Below are positions 16,541 through 25,007 of a stretch of DNA of 37,073 nucleotides, in pieces; position 1 is the stretch's first letter; every line of letters begins with the position of its first letter. The position numbers and the translations under genes are program-made. The notes beneath the pieces are model-generated. The model was not told the DNA's origin and made no database searches. It saw nothing but the letters and a program-made list of their open reading frames with translations. Source of the stretch: Granulosicoccus sp. (lineage in GTDB: Bacteria; Pseudomonadota; Gammaproteobacteria; Granulosicoccales; Granulosicoccaceae); NCBI GenBank assembly GCA_020627685.1, contig JAHDGK010000043.1, positions 2,973 to 40,045 on the forward strand. Direction: 5' to 3'.

Positions 16541-17387
16541 GGCGTTCGGTATAGCCGGCCTGCTCACGGCCGGCTTGTTTACGACCGGCTCGGTACAAGC
16601 CGAGCTGGCTATATGCAGTACTCCTCAGCGACCTGAGTGCCCGGCGGCTTTGAGCCGCCCGGCGAATGAAGAATTTACGTTTTCTCGCCTGATTTTTAAT
16701 GACAACCAGGCGGCAATCGAAAATCTGGGCGATCGCATCGGTTACCCGCACTGGCAGGCAGACTGCTCAGAGTCGGAGCCGCATTTTATTGCAGCCTTGA
16801 AGCGCTTAACCCGATTGGATACCAACTCCGATAGCCAATCCATTTTCTTACTCGATGAGCGCATCTACGACTACCCGATGTTGTACGTGGTTGAAGCAGG
16901 CTTTGCCTCATTTTCAACGCCCGAGGCTGAAAACTTACGCGAGTATTTGCTGCGTGGAGGTTTTCTGCTGGTCGACGATTTTCACGGTTCCTACCAGTGG
17001 GAGCAGTTTGAAAACTGGATGGGACAGGTATTTCCTGATCGGCCCATTGTCGATATTCCACCCGATCACGAAATCTTCAACGTGCATTTTGATATCGATG
17101 AATTCATCCAGATACCCGGCCTAAGAGCATTGTGCCTAAACCCAGGCGAGACATGGGAATTGCCCATTGAGAAAAGCTCGCTGGTCAACGAAAGCAACAC
17201 CTCACGTCAGCAACCTAAATGGCGCGGTGTTCTGGATGATGATGGACGAGTGATGTCTATCATCAATTGGAATATGGATTTAGGCGACGCTTGGGAGCAT
17301 GCTGATATGGAAGAATACAGTGCTCTATACACAGCTACGGCTTATCGTTTGGGCGTGAATTACGTGCTCTACGGTATGACTCACTAG
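16512..17387 (+). CDS. Exported DUF4159-domain protein coupled to xylA
   Basis: 291 residues starting at a TTG that overlaps xylA by 29 bp. The start is supported by AGGAG at 16503-16507, four bases before the TTG, and by the signal peptide it produces (hydrophobic [20 protein letters not shown]). The DUF4159 core is clear: [72 protein letters not shown] and a C-terminal [11 protein letters not shown]. This fold resembles class I glutamine amidotransferases, but the function is unknown. Most members I know of are found beside MoxR/vWA envelope genes rather than in sugar operons. Being last before a strong terminator, it is clearly part of the xylose transcript. Confidence 0.85.
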   Translation: MKILSIDTYKAFGIAGLLTAGLFTTGSVQAELAICSTPQRPECPAALSRPANEEFTFSRLIFNDNQAAIENLGDRIGYPHWQADCSESEPHFIAALKRLTRLDTNSDSQSIFLLDERIYDYPMLYVVEAGFASFSTPEAENLREYLLRGGFLLVDDFHGSYQWEQFENWMGQVFPDRPIVDIPPDHEIFNVHFDIDEFIQIPGLRALCLNPGETWELPIEKSSLVNESNTSRQQPKWRGVLDDDGRVMSIINWNMDLGDAWEHADMEEYSALYTATAYRLGVNYVLYGMTH

Positions 17388-17434
17388 ACGGTTCGAGTAA
17401 TCACACACAGCGTAGTTTTTTAAGGCCTAACGCA

Positions 17435-17473
17435 AAAAAGCCCAACAGGGTTTAACACCATGTTGGGCTTTTT
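17435..17473. terminator. Bidirectional Rho-independent terminator
   Basis: Perfect 13-bp inverted repeat: aaaaagcccaaca (17435-17447) and tgttgggcttttt (17461-17473), 13-base loop. A-tract on one side and T-tract on the other suit termination of both the xylose operon and the convergent GAPDH gene. Confidence 0.93.
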
Positions 17474-17492
17474 CTATTTGTGCGTTTGAATA

Positions 17493-18935
17493 TTAAGAGA
17501 CGTTGACGATATTCAATCCCACCATATGCTGCATAACGCGAAGTACCTGCGTGCTATAACCAAACTCGTTGTCGTACCAGACGTACAGGACACAACGATT
17601 GCCATCAACAATGGTAGCCACTGAATCGAAGATAGCGGGTTCCGGTGTTCCGACAAAATCTGTGGAGACGACTTCAGTACTGTAGGAGTAGCTGATCTGC
17701 TGGTGTAAATCAGAGTTGAATGCCATCTCGCGGACAAACTCATTGAGCTCATCGCGTGTTGTGGCTGTATCTAAATTTAAGTTACAAACCGCCATGGATA
17801 CATTGGGGGTAGGTACACGAATGGCATTACCTGTGAGCTTTCCCGCAAGCTCTGGTAGTGCTTTAGCCACAGCTTTAGCAGCACCTGTCGATGTCAGTAC
17901 CATATTCAGTGGTGCACTACGTCCACGACGTTCAGCCGAATGGTAGTTATCGATAAGGTTCTGATCATTGGTGTAGGAATGGACAGTTTCAACGTGACCA
18001 TTGGCAACACCAAAACGATCATTGATCACTTTCAATACGGGCGTGATTGCGTTGGTGGTACAGCTAGCTGCGCAGATGATTCTGTCAGCGTCGTCAATCA
18101 TGTCATCGTTAACACCGTACACGATGTTTTTGATATCACCACCGGCGGGCGCCGTTAATAAAACTTTCTCAGCACCTTTTGGTACGAGGTGACGACCCAG
18201 GCTTTCTTCGTCTTTAAACACACCGGTGTTATCGACGATGAGAGCGTTTTGAATACCGTACTCGGTGTAGTCGATGTCTTCCGGTTGATTGGCGTATATC
18301 ACTTTAATAAAGTTACCGTTCGCGATGATGGCACTTTGTTCTTCGTCGACCGTGATATGACCGTTAAAGGGTCCGTGAATAGAATCGCGTCGTAATAAGC
18401 TTGCACGTTTTCTTAAGTCACCGGTTTTACCGCCTCGAACAACGATAGCCCTTAAGCGTAAGGGGTTGTTAGAGGTTGTGCGCTCGATAAGAAGACGCGC
18501 GAGGATACGACCAATACGACCGAAGCCGTACAGAACAACATCGCGTGGCTCATTCAATACTGATGGCGAGTCAGGCACATTGTTCAAAGCATCTTGGACA
18601 AACGCTTTCAAGGCAACCGCATCATGTAATGCATTGGCCGAGCGCGCTCTGTAAGCCAACTTACCAATATCAATTCGTGAACTACCTGGATTGATGTCTT
18701 CAATCGCTTTTAATACCGGACTGGTGTCCACAACCGATACGCGCTCTCCAACGACCTGAGTCGCTTGCTGGTGTGCTTTGACGATATCAATAGTTGAACC
18801 GTTCATCAGTTTTCTGCCGAAGACCGTTATGATCACCCCGCGGTTACGATACAGCGAACCTACAGCCGGGATCATTTGCTCGGCAAGTCCTTGTTCTTCA
18901 ATATAGTTTTCGAGATAAGTCTGAGTGTTCGTCAC
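17493..18935 (-). CDS. Glyceraldehyde-3-phosphate dehydrogenase, long form
   Basis: 480 residues, about 140 longer than classical GapA; this matches the long-form GAPDH of pseudomonads and vibrios. The extra N-terminal part is about residues 1-130 (starting MTNTQTYLENYIEEQGL). The Rossmann motif VVLYGFGRIGRILARLL follows, then catalytic AASCTTNAITPV (Cys292), HSYTNDQNLIDNYH (His319), RRGRSAPLNMV, and the C-terminal VLYVWYDNEFGYSTQVLR. It oxidises glyceraldehyde 3-phosphate to 1,3-bisphosphoglycerate or runs the reverse reaction. It would act downstream of the pentose-phosphate products of xylose use, though adjacency alone does not prove co-regulation. It is divergent from a Ser/Thr kinase gene. 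Confidence 0.95.
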   Translation of the reverse strand: MTNTQTYLENYIEEQGLAEQMIPAVGSLYRNRGVIITVFGRKLMNGSTIDIVKAHQQATQVVGERVSVVDTSPVLKAIEDINPGSSRIDIGKLAYRARSANALHDAVALKAFVQDALNNVPDSPSVLNEPRDVVLYGFGRIGRILARLLIERTTSNNPLRLRAIVVRGGKTGDLRKRASLLRRDSIHGPFNGHITVDEEQSAIIANGNFIKVIYANQPEDIDYTEYGIQNALIVDNTGVFKDEESLGRHLVPKGAEKVLLTAPAGGDIKNIVYGVNDDMIDDADRIICAASCTTNAITPVLKVINDRFGVANGHVETVHSYTNDQNLIDNYHSAERRGRSAPLNMVLTSTGAAKAVAKALPELAGKLTGNAIRVPTPNVSMAVCNLNLDTATTRDELNEFVREMAFNSDLHQQISYSYSTEVVSTDFVGTPEPAIFDSVATIVDGNRCVLYVWYDNEFGYSTQVLRVMQHMVGLNIVNVS

Positions 18936-19042
18936 GGATTTTTATACCCTGAGTTGAGTTTTCGCGTATGCGTTGCGCGGTTCGCAGATTGTACCGATGT
19001 TATCGGGCGCGATCTTACTGGCTGTAGCTCACAGTTACGACG

Positions 19043-19055
19043 AATACTTAGTATT
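19043..19055. promoter_or_regulatory. Palindrome AATAC-TTA-GTATT
   Basis: Perfect 5-bp arms around TTA in the 211-bp region between the divergent GAPDH and kinase genes; candidate operator or overlapping -10 region. Confidence 0.35.
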
Positions 19056-19071
19056 GTTGGTGCGGTATGTG

Positions 19072-19085
19072 TTCACAGTTGTGAA
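19072..19085. promoter_or_regulatory. Palindrome TTCACA-GT-TGTGAA
   Basis: Perfect 6-bp arms with a 2-bp centre, about 20 bases upstream of a TAGAAT (19104-19109) that could be the -10 of the kinase gene. The position overlaps the expected -35, so it is a reasonable operator candidate. It is not a CRP site because the half-sites are in inverted order. Confidence 0.4.
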
Positions 19086-19146
19086 TATGTGACATAAATC
19101 GCGTAGAATTTGGCAATCACGGAAAAAGGCCACGGCGCCGTCGTTA

Positions 19147-21096
19147 ATGGACAACACTGCTCCGCATCCACTGCTACGTCAAGGTGAGATGCTCAATTGG
19201 TACAAGATTGAGCGCGTGCTGGGGCGTGGTGGCTTTGGTGTTATCTATCTTGCAACTGATACCAATCTTGATCATAAGGTTGCTATCAAAGAATACAGGG
19301 TGCTGGAAGCTGCCGGGAACGTCGCGACGCGTACGGACAGTTCTGCGGACAATCCTGATTCCAAGGAAGGGATGCAGCGCTTCATATCCGAGGCACGTAA
19401 CCTGGTTCGATTTAAACACCCAAATATTGTGCGTGTTATGTCGGTGTTCGAACTCAATAACACGGCCTACATTGTCATGGAGTTTGAGGAAGGTATTGAT
19501 TTCCGCGAATTCCTTCAGAACCCGACAAATCGCAGTGAATCCTCTCTTAAAAAGTTACTGGTCCCCATTGTTGATGGACTAGCTCAGGTTCATCAATCCG
19601 GTTTTATACACAGAGATATCAAGCCTGCCAATATTCTGGTTCGAAAAGACGGTTCGCCGGTGCTACTCGATTTTGGTTCTGCCAGAAGTTCTCACTCGGC
19701 ACAAACCGAACCGTTGACAGCACTGGTCTCTGCAGGCTATGCGCCGTTGGAACAATACAGTGGTGGTAGTGAGCGTGAACAAGGGCCATGGACAGATATC
19801 TATGCCTTGGGGGCCGTATTGTATTTCGCGGTAACCGGTGTTGAACCGGTGGATAGCGCGAAGCGAGGCTCTGCCATGCTTAACGGTGGGCAGGATCCCC
19901 TGTTAAAAGCTCGTATGTTGGGGCAGGGGCAGTATTCTGCGCCGTTTTTAGCGGCAATTGACTGGGCATTGCAGTTTCGTATTTCAGAGCGCCCTCAATC
20001 TCTGTCGGTTTGGATGCAAGCCATGCTTCGTCAGACGAAAACTGACGATGAAACTCGCAAAGCCTCTACGTTGGAAAGTGCAACTGCGGCAACGACCAGT
20101 GCTTCCGGTGACAGCGCCACACCCAGTGAGGTGACAGCAGGCGATGGCGTGATTTCCATGCACGATCAGCCTATGCCGAAAGAAGTAGAGGCTGCGCGAG
20201 CACGGCGTAGTGTAAGTCGTGGTAGTAAGTGGCTAAAAGGCGGTGCGATTCTATTAGTGGGTGCGCTTGCTACCGCGGGTAGTTGGTATTTCCTAAATGG
20301 TGGACAAATCAGTATGCCTTTCATGCTGGATTCAAAACCGACGGAGACCGCAAGCTCAGAGCCGGTAGAGCCCAATGCCGAATCCCAGCAAAACGCATTG
20401 CTCTTGTCTGAACTTGAACAGGCAAGAGAAGAGGCTAAAGCGCTTGCTGCCGAATTAGCGCAAGAGCAAAAGAGAATTGAAGCGCGTGAGAAAGAGGCGG
20501 AAGCCCGGCGTCTGGAGCGAGAGGCAGCTTTCGCGGCTGAAGAAGAAGCGGCTAAAATACAAGCAGCTGCCAAACAGGAAAGAGAGCTTGCCCAACGCCG
20601 CTTGCTGACCCAGCATTTAGATGCTGCCAGTAAATCTATAGTGCAAGGGAATTTCGACGCAGCAGAGATCTGGTTAGATAAAGCTGCCGCTATTAACGGC
20701 GCGGATTCCCGATTGGTGCAGCTTAGGGCGCGCTGGCGTGTCGCTGTAGCTCTGTCCAGAGCACCAGTCAGCGACCGGGAATTTGATTTGGTGATAGCTC
20801 GATTTGATGCGCTGAGGCGGGCTATACAGGAAAATGATAAGGAGTCGATGGATCAGCTAACCGTAACATCGAATCAAAATGCCCTGTTTTCGCAGCTTAT
20901 GTCCAAGTTTGCTGATCTGAAGCTATCCATCGATGAAATTGAATTAAATAATGCCGATAAATCCATCAGCGCAGTATTACGCATTGACAGAATGGTGCGA
21001 GCGAATGGAGATCTGGCTACACCATCAGATGCCTACCGCGAACGCCGTTTAACCAGTCGACGTATTGGTCGTGAATGGTCACTGATACAATGGTAG
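19147..21096 (+). CDS. Membrane-anchored Ser/Thr protein kinase (PknB/Hanks type)
   Basis: 649 residues. The kinase domain (about 18-295) has the glycine loop GRGGFGVIY, catalytic Lys48 in VAIKEY, HRDIKPANIL (155-164), LLDFGSAR (DFG 175-177) and the Hanks subdomain VIII-like AGYAPLEQY. A Thr/Ser-rich linker, one transmembrane helix (about 363-383), and a Glu/Ala/Lys-rich coiled coil (about 410-480) follow. The extracytoplasmic C-terminal region of about 150 residues has no recognised domain. The helix places the kinase in the cytoplasm and the C-terminus in the periplasm, as in sensor-like bacterial kinases. A lipoprotein gene follows after 36 bp. No cognate phosphatase is in the window. Substrates unknown. 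Confidence 0.93.
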   Translation: MDNTAPHPLLRQGEMLNWYKIERVLGRGGFGVIYLATDTNLDHKVAIKEYRVLEAAGNVATRTDSSADNPDSKEGMQRFISEARNLVRFKHPNIVRVMSVFELNNTAYIVMEFEEGIDFREFLQNPTNRSESSLKKLLVPIVDGLAQVHQSGFIHRDIKPANILVRKDGSPVLLDFGSARSSHSAQTEPLTALVSAGYAPLEQYSGGSEREQGPWTDIYALGAVLYFAVTGVEPVDSAKRGSAMLNGGQDPLLKARMLGQGQYSAPFLAAIDWALQFRISERPQSLSVWMQAMLRQTKTDDETRKASTLESATAATTSASGDSATPSEVTAGDGVISMHDQPMPKEVEAARARRSVSRGSKWLKGGAILLVGALATAGSWYFLNGGQISMPFMLDSKPTETASSEPVEPNAESQQNALLLSELEQAREEAKALAAELAQEQKRIEAREKEAEARRLEREAAFAAEEEAAKIQAAAKQERELAQRRLLTQHLDAASKSIVQGNFDAAEIWLDKAAAINGADSRLVQLRARWRVAVALSRAPVSDREFDLVIARFDALRRAIQENDKESMDQLTVTSNQNALFSQLMSKFADLKLSIDEIELNNADKSISAVLRIDRMVRANGDLATPSDAYRERRLTSRRIGREWSLIQW

Positions 21097-21132
21097 CTGC
21101 GGTTAAACCACAACCATCGAGAACGATTGATC

Positions 21133-21966
21133 ATGATTAAAAGAATTTTACTGCTGGCGAGTGTCACTCTACTGGCTGCTTGCTCAAGTGGAGGTTCAAG
21201 CTCAACTCCTGGCACAACTCCGGGCACAACTGATCCTACAGATCCGACGCCGCCATCAGGCGACGGAGCTCGCGCGGGTGCCTACATTGGCGACTTCGGT
21301 TCAGGCAATGGTGTCTACGTACTGGCCGCAGACAATTCTATTTCCGGCCTTGCCCTGAATGCCGATGGAACTGCTCAGTCGCTTTTTGGCAATCTGGGTG
21401 CGGGCAGCACTTTTACCGGTGATCTGAGAAGCCACTATCACACGGGTAGTACTCCAGCTGGCCAAGGTATTTTCAGCGCGGGAGAGCCGGGTGCAAATGC
21501 ACCAACTCCAGCGGCAACTTCATTTAATCTTAATATCGTTGATGGCCAAACGATTGAGAGCTTATCCGGATCAGCAGTCAACCTGACAGCAGCTGGGGAC
21601 GGTGCTTTATCAGCGGCAACACCGACAGGGGTCGCCGGAAGTTGGTCGGGAAGACATCAGTTCTGCGGTGCTGACTTGACTCAATGCAGCAATCTGCTTA
21701 CTGAGATTACTTTCTCAGGTACCACAGTCACTGGACGTACGGTCATAGTTTCAGCTGCCGGCGAAGAGACATTTCCTAATGCGATTGCGGGTAGCATCGC
21801 AGCTGTCAATGGAGATGTATCCACGTTGACGTTTACCTGGAACAACAACACGTATAACGGAAGTATTGCGTTCTTGCCCAACAGCACAACACAGTTGGTT
21901 TTTCTGGGTGAGACCACTGCTGCTGGCGTGGGTAACGCCACCATCGCGTCTTTGCTCACGCGTTAA
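21133..21966 (+). CDS. Small lipoprotein with Thr/Pro-rich linker
   Basis: 277 residues from the ATG at 21133 (a TTG at 21127 is a less likely start). Lipoprotein signal MIKRILLLASVTLLAAC, then a Ser/Gly/Thr/Pro linker (TPGTTPGTTDPTDPTPPSG). The body is Gly/Ala/Thr-rich with beta-strand character (GAYIGDFGSGNGVYVLAAD, FTWNNNTYNGSIAFLP) and contains one Cys pair (FCGADLTQC). No family was recognised; it resembles surface or periplasmic beta-sandwich lipoproteins. It follows the kinase gene closely on the same strand and is probably co-transcribed, ending at a strong terminator. It might be a partner of the kinase's periplasmic tail (inference). Confidence 0.75.
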   Translation: MIKRILLLASVTLLAACSSGGSSSTPGTTPGTTDPTDPTPPSGDGARAGAYIGDFGSGNGVYVLAADNSISGLALNADGTAQSLFGNLGAGSTFTGDLRSHYHTGSTPAGQGIFSAGEPGANAPTPAATSFNLNIVDGQTIESLSGSAVNLTAAGDGALSAATPTGVAGSWSGRHQFCGADLTQCSNLLTEITFSGTTVTGRTVIVSAAGEETFPNAIAGSIAAVNGDVSTLTFTWNNNTYNGSIAFLPNSTTQLVFLGETTAAGVGNATIASLLTR

Positions 21967-21983
21967 AAGTTCTTAGATATCGG

Positions 21984-22013
21984 GAGCTGCAGCGCGATAG
22001 CTGCAGCTCTTTT
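21984..22013. terminator. Bidirectional terminator between lipoprotein and RluA-family gene
   Basis: Perfect 10-bp stem gagctgcagc/gctgcagctc with a 6-base loop, followed by TTTT. It touches the stop codon of the convergent pseudouridine synthase and likely serves both genes. Confidence 0.85.
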
Positions 22014-22866
22014 AAAGCGACAATCGCTTATTATTAGCAAGGCTGAAGTGTTCTTCTTTACCCTCAATAGGACAGGTAAATTGCAAAGACACAGACTGTA
22101 ACTGCAGATCTCTCTCTCCACCATCTTCCTTGCCATACAACCGGTCTCCGACGATCGGGTGCTTTAATTCACTTAAGTGTTTACGTATTTGATGCTTACG
22201 CCCTGTAAGCAGTTGTATATCCACTAAGGAATGTTGTGCGTCTCTCTGTACATGTGTAAATAGGCTTTTGGCGGCTTTGCCATCCACGGGCGTATTGATT
22301 TCCATCTGTGCTGGGTATTGAGAAAAATCTCCGTGTACTACTGCCTGATAACGCTTATCCACTTTGCCTGTCTGAAATAGATCGCTGAACTGGCGAGCGG
22401 CTTGTTTGGAGTGGCAGATAAGCATCAAACCTGATGTAGCGCGATCTAATCGATGGGCTAGTAAGGCTGGTCGTTCAGTTCCGTTTTGAAGTCTGTGCAA
22501 ATTGGCTTCGACCCAACGGTTGATGCTAGCAAAATCCCCCCAACGGCTACCCTGACAGGCCAGTCCATAGGGCTTAAACCAGACGCTGTAATGCAGCGCA
22601 TCGTGAATAAGTTCGGGCTCTATGACCTCTTGGCTCAGGATGTCCGTGTCGTAGTTCAGGAACAGCTCATCGCCGATGTTCAGACGTTTGCTCGCTCGCC
22701 TGAGACGTTTTTTGTCCTGTCCACGATGCAACCATACGGCACCTTTTTGCATTGCCTCTTTTATAGAAGCCTGGGATAGACCTGTGTGTTCAGCCAGGAT
22801 TTTGCTGGCTTTGAAAAGAGAGTTTTCAGCATCAATGGTTACGCTGGTTTCAATAACATGCGACAT
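22012..22866 (-). CDS. RluA-family RNA pseudouridine synthase
   Basis: 284 residues from the ATG at 22866, giving MSHVIETSVTIDAENSLFKA. The frame is open 120 bases further upstream but that part does not look like protein. An S4-like RNA-binding segment (about 15-70; SQASIKEAMQKGAVWLHRG) is followed by the catalytic domain with HRLDRATSGLMLI, the Asp being the catalytic residue of RluA-type synthases. TGRKHQIRKHLSELKHPIVGD and RLYGKE follow. It converts uridine to pseudouridine in rRNA or tRNA; which site cannot be told from sequence alone. No obvious Shine-Dalgarno was seen. It is convergent with the lipoprotein gene and divergent from the chemoreceptor operon. Confidence 0.9.
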   Translation of the reverse strand: MSHVIETSVTIDAENSLFKASKILAEHTGLSQASIKEAMQKGAVWLHRGQDKKRLRRASKRLNIGDELFLNYDTDILSQEVIEPELIHDALHYSVWFKPYGLACQGSRWGDFASINRWVEANLHRLQNGTERPALLAHRLDRATSGLMLICHSKQAARQFSDLFQTGKVDKRYQAVVHGDFSQYPAQMEINTPVDGKAAKSLFTHVQRDAQHSLVDIQLLTGRKHQIRKHLSELKHPIVGDRLYGKEDGGERDLQLQSVSLQFTCPIEGKEEHFSLANNKRLSL

Positions 22867-23020
22867 AAGTGAAGGATAGCTGCTGCGACAGTTCCGGTGT
22901 TGATTCCCACAAACGGGGCGTTTTCTCGAAAAATTAGGCCAGATCACCGAAAAAATCTGGCTTTTGCGTTTTACGAGAAATTGCACGGGATCCGAAGTTG
23001 GAAGTTGCAGAACGCGTCAC

Positions 23021-23047
23021 TAAATTTTAAGAACAACAAACCGTTAC
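23021..23047 (+). promoter_or_regulatory. Candidate sigma-28 (FliA) promoter of the chemosensory operon
   Basis: TAAATTTT (23021-23028), 11-base spacer, ACCGTTAC (23040-23047), compared with the FliA consensus TAAAGTTT-N11-GCCGATAA: 7 of 8 and 5 of 8 matches with exact spacing. It lies 38 bases upstream of the MCP start codon, where a motility-class promoter would be expected. Confidence 0.5.
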
Positions 23048-23084
23048 TTAGAGAACTGAGAACTATACTGCTAACGGAATTACC

Positions 23085-24989
23085 ATGAGCCCAACTGAGC
23101 AATCTGTTCGAACTGCCGATTTAGCTGATTCTGGCAGCGCCAGTCAGGATGCACTAATTGATGCCTTGCACCGAGTTCAGGCTGTCATTGAATTTGACTT
23201 GGACGGCACGATACTCCACGCAAATGACAATTTTTTGCAAGCTCTTGGTTACCAACTGGATGAAATACAAGGTGCTCACCATAAAATCTTCTGCGAAGAA
23301 AGCCTATACACCTCGCTAGAATATAAGCAGTTCTGGAAGAAAATTTCCGAAGGTGAGTTTCAAAGCGGTGAGTTTAAACGCCTGACCAAACAGGGTGATC
23401 CGATCTGGATATTGGCTTCATACAATCCTGTGTTTGATGAAAATGGTAAGCCGTACAAAGTCGTCAAGTTCGCGACAGATATTACCGAGGAAAAAAATAA
23501 AACAGCTGAATACAATGCAAAGCTTGCTGCAATAAACAAGACGCAAGCTGTCATAGAATTCGATTTAGATTGCGTGGTGTTGGCCGCGAATGAGAACTTT
23601 CTCGAGGCAACCGGTTATCAGTTGGATGAAATAGTCGGGAAAAAACATACACAATTTGTGTCTGCAGAATACGCAGCCAGCCAAGAATACAGAACGTTTT
23701 GGGACAAATTAAGAGCGGGTGAGTTTGATACTGGTGAGTATCTGCGCTTCGGCAAGCATGGCAAAGAGGTCTGGATAAACGCCGCATACAACCCTATTTT
23801 TGATGCGAATGGAAAGGTCATTAAGATCGTTAAGTATGCATCGGACGTCACTGAGCAAAAGCTGCTTGAACTTGAGAATCAAGGCAAGCTAGACGCTATT
23901 GATAAATCTCAGGCGGTTATTGAATTCGATATCAACGGAAACATTCTGACCGCCAATGATGCGTTTTTAAGTACGCTAGGCTATCGTCTTGATGAGATCG
24001 TCGGAAAGCACCATCAAATTTTCTGTGACGCGGAGTATACTGCCACTGAGGAGTATCAAGACTTTTGGAGAAAGCTTAGGGCCGGGGAGTTCGATAGTGG
24101 TCGCTATTGCCGACATGGAAAAAGCGGTGAGCCGGTTTGGATTCAAGCAACGTACAACCCAATCTTCGATTTAAATGGCAAAGTAATCAAGGTTGTAAAG
24201 TATGCCTCCGATGTTAGTGCCCAGGTAGCTGTTGAAGAGTCGGTGACTAAAATAGCCAAAGACGTTACTGAGCAAACTCAAGCCATAGCCACGCGAGCCA
24301 GTGTTGTTGCAGACGGCGCACAAACTCTGGGGGCAACAACAGAAGAAATGAATGCCTCAGTAGAGGAGCTGAGTGCTTCGATAGATTCAATTGCTGAAAA
24401 CAGCAAGCAAGCTGATGATATAGCCAAGCATACGCAAAATGAAGCAGACCAAGGTGTGCAGGCTATTGAGCGCTCAATAGAGTCTATGCACAAAATCAAC
24501 GAATCTGCAGAGGAGATTAGTGAGATCGTCAAGGTGATTGGTGAGATAGCCAATCAAACCAACATGCTAGCGTTTAACGCGGCTATCGAAGCTGCAAGGG
24601 CGGGCGAGCACGGGCTTGGTTTCTCAGTGGTTGCCGATGAGGTCAGAAAATTGGCCGAACGCTCTTCTCAAGCCACTAAGGAAATTACCAAGCTTATTAA
24701 TGAATCGGTTAAGCGCATTGTAGAGGGCGGGGAAATCTCCAAAGAGGCGTCTACGGCGTTTAACCAGATTGTTCAAGGCGTGCAGAAAACCACTGTCGCG
24801 ATTACTGAAATTTCGACGGCTGCTCAGGAGCAGCAGATGGCGGCGCGTGATGTAAGCAACGCGATACAGCAGATCGCCGACTCCACAGAAGACTCTGTCG
24901 TTGCGACTGAATCGATTTCAACAGCTACAAGTACATTGCAGGAATGCGCTCTGACCTTGGACGAGGAACTACAACGGTTTACAGCGTAA
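23085..24989 (+). CDS. Soluble methyl-accepting chemotaxis protein with three tandem PAS domains
   Basis: 634 residues with no transmembrane segment. Three closely similar PAS domains start near residues 31, 153 and 275, exactly 122 residues apart ([30 protein letters not shown]), and each ends in a K(F/Y)A(T/S)D(I/V) motif. The signalling domain (about 395-634) has the conserved hairpin tip [20 protein letters not shown] and [12 protein letters not shown]. There is no HAMP domain and no C-terminal CheR-binding pentapeptide (ends LQRFTA). The layout resembles Aer-2/BdlA-type cytoplasmic receptors that sense redox, oxygen or energy state; the ligand or cofactor is unknown. GGA lies eight bases before the ATG. 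It heads an operon with cheR, cheD and a triple-CheW gene. Confidence 0.93.
   Translation: MSPTEQSVRTADLADSGSASQDALIDALHRVQAVIEFDLDGTILHANDNFLQALGYQLDEIQGAHHKIFCEESLYTSLEYKQFWKKISEGEFQSGEFKRLTKQGDPIWILASYNPVFDENGKPYKVVKFATDITEEKNKTAEYNAKLAAINKTQAVIEFDLDCVVLAANENFLEATGYQLDEIVGKKHTQFVSAEYAASQEYRTFWDKLRAGEFDTGEYLRFGKHGKEVWINAAYNPIFDANGKVIKIVKYASDVTEQKLLELENQGKLDAIDKSQAVIEFDINGNILTANDAFLSTLGYRLDEIVGKHHQIFCDAEYTATEEYQDFWRKLRAGEFDSGRYCRHGKSGEPVWIQATYNPIFDLNGKVIKVVKYASDVSAQVAVEESVTKIAKDVTEQTQAIATRASVVADGAQTLGATTEEMNASVEELSASIDSIAENSKQADDIAKHTQNEADQGVQAIERSIESMHKINESAEEISEIVKVIGEIANQTNMLAFNAAIEAARAGEHGLGFSVVADEVRKLAERSSQATKEITKLINESVKRIVEGGEISKEASTAFNQIVQGVQKTTVAITEISTAAQEQQMAARDVSNAIQQIADSTEDSVVATESISTATSTLQECALTLDEELQRFTA
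23175..24230 (+). repeat. Three 366-bp coding repeats (PAS triplication)
   Basis: Units begin at about 23175, 23541 and 23907, spaced exactly 366 bp (122 codons). The encoded proteins are strongly similar while the DNA has drifted. This points to in-gene duplication of one PAS plus linker unit. Confidence 0.8.
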
Positions 24990-25007
24990 ACCATCGACGG
25001 AATCGCC

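Noticed and set aside
19072-19085. CRP binding site upstream of the kinase
   Set aside because: A CRP site is TGTGA-N6-TCACA; here the half-sites are inverted relative to that and only two bases apart.
22867-22986. N-terminal extension of the pseudouridine synthase
   Set aside because: The added 40 residues do not resemble the family, and the S4-like region starts normally after the ATG at 22866.
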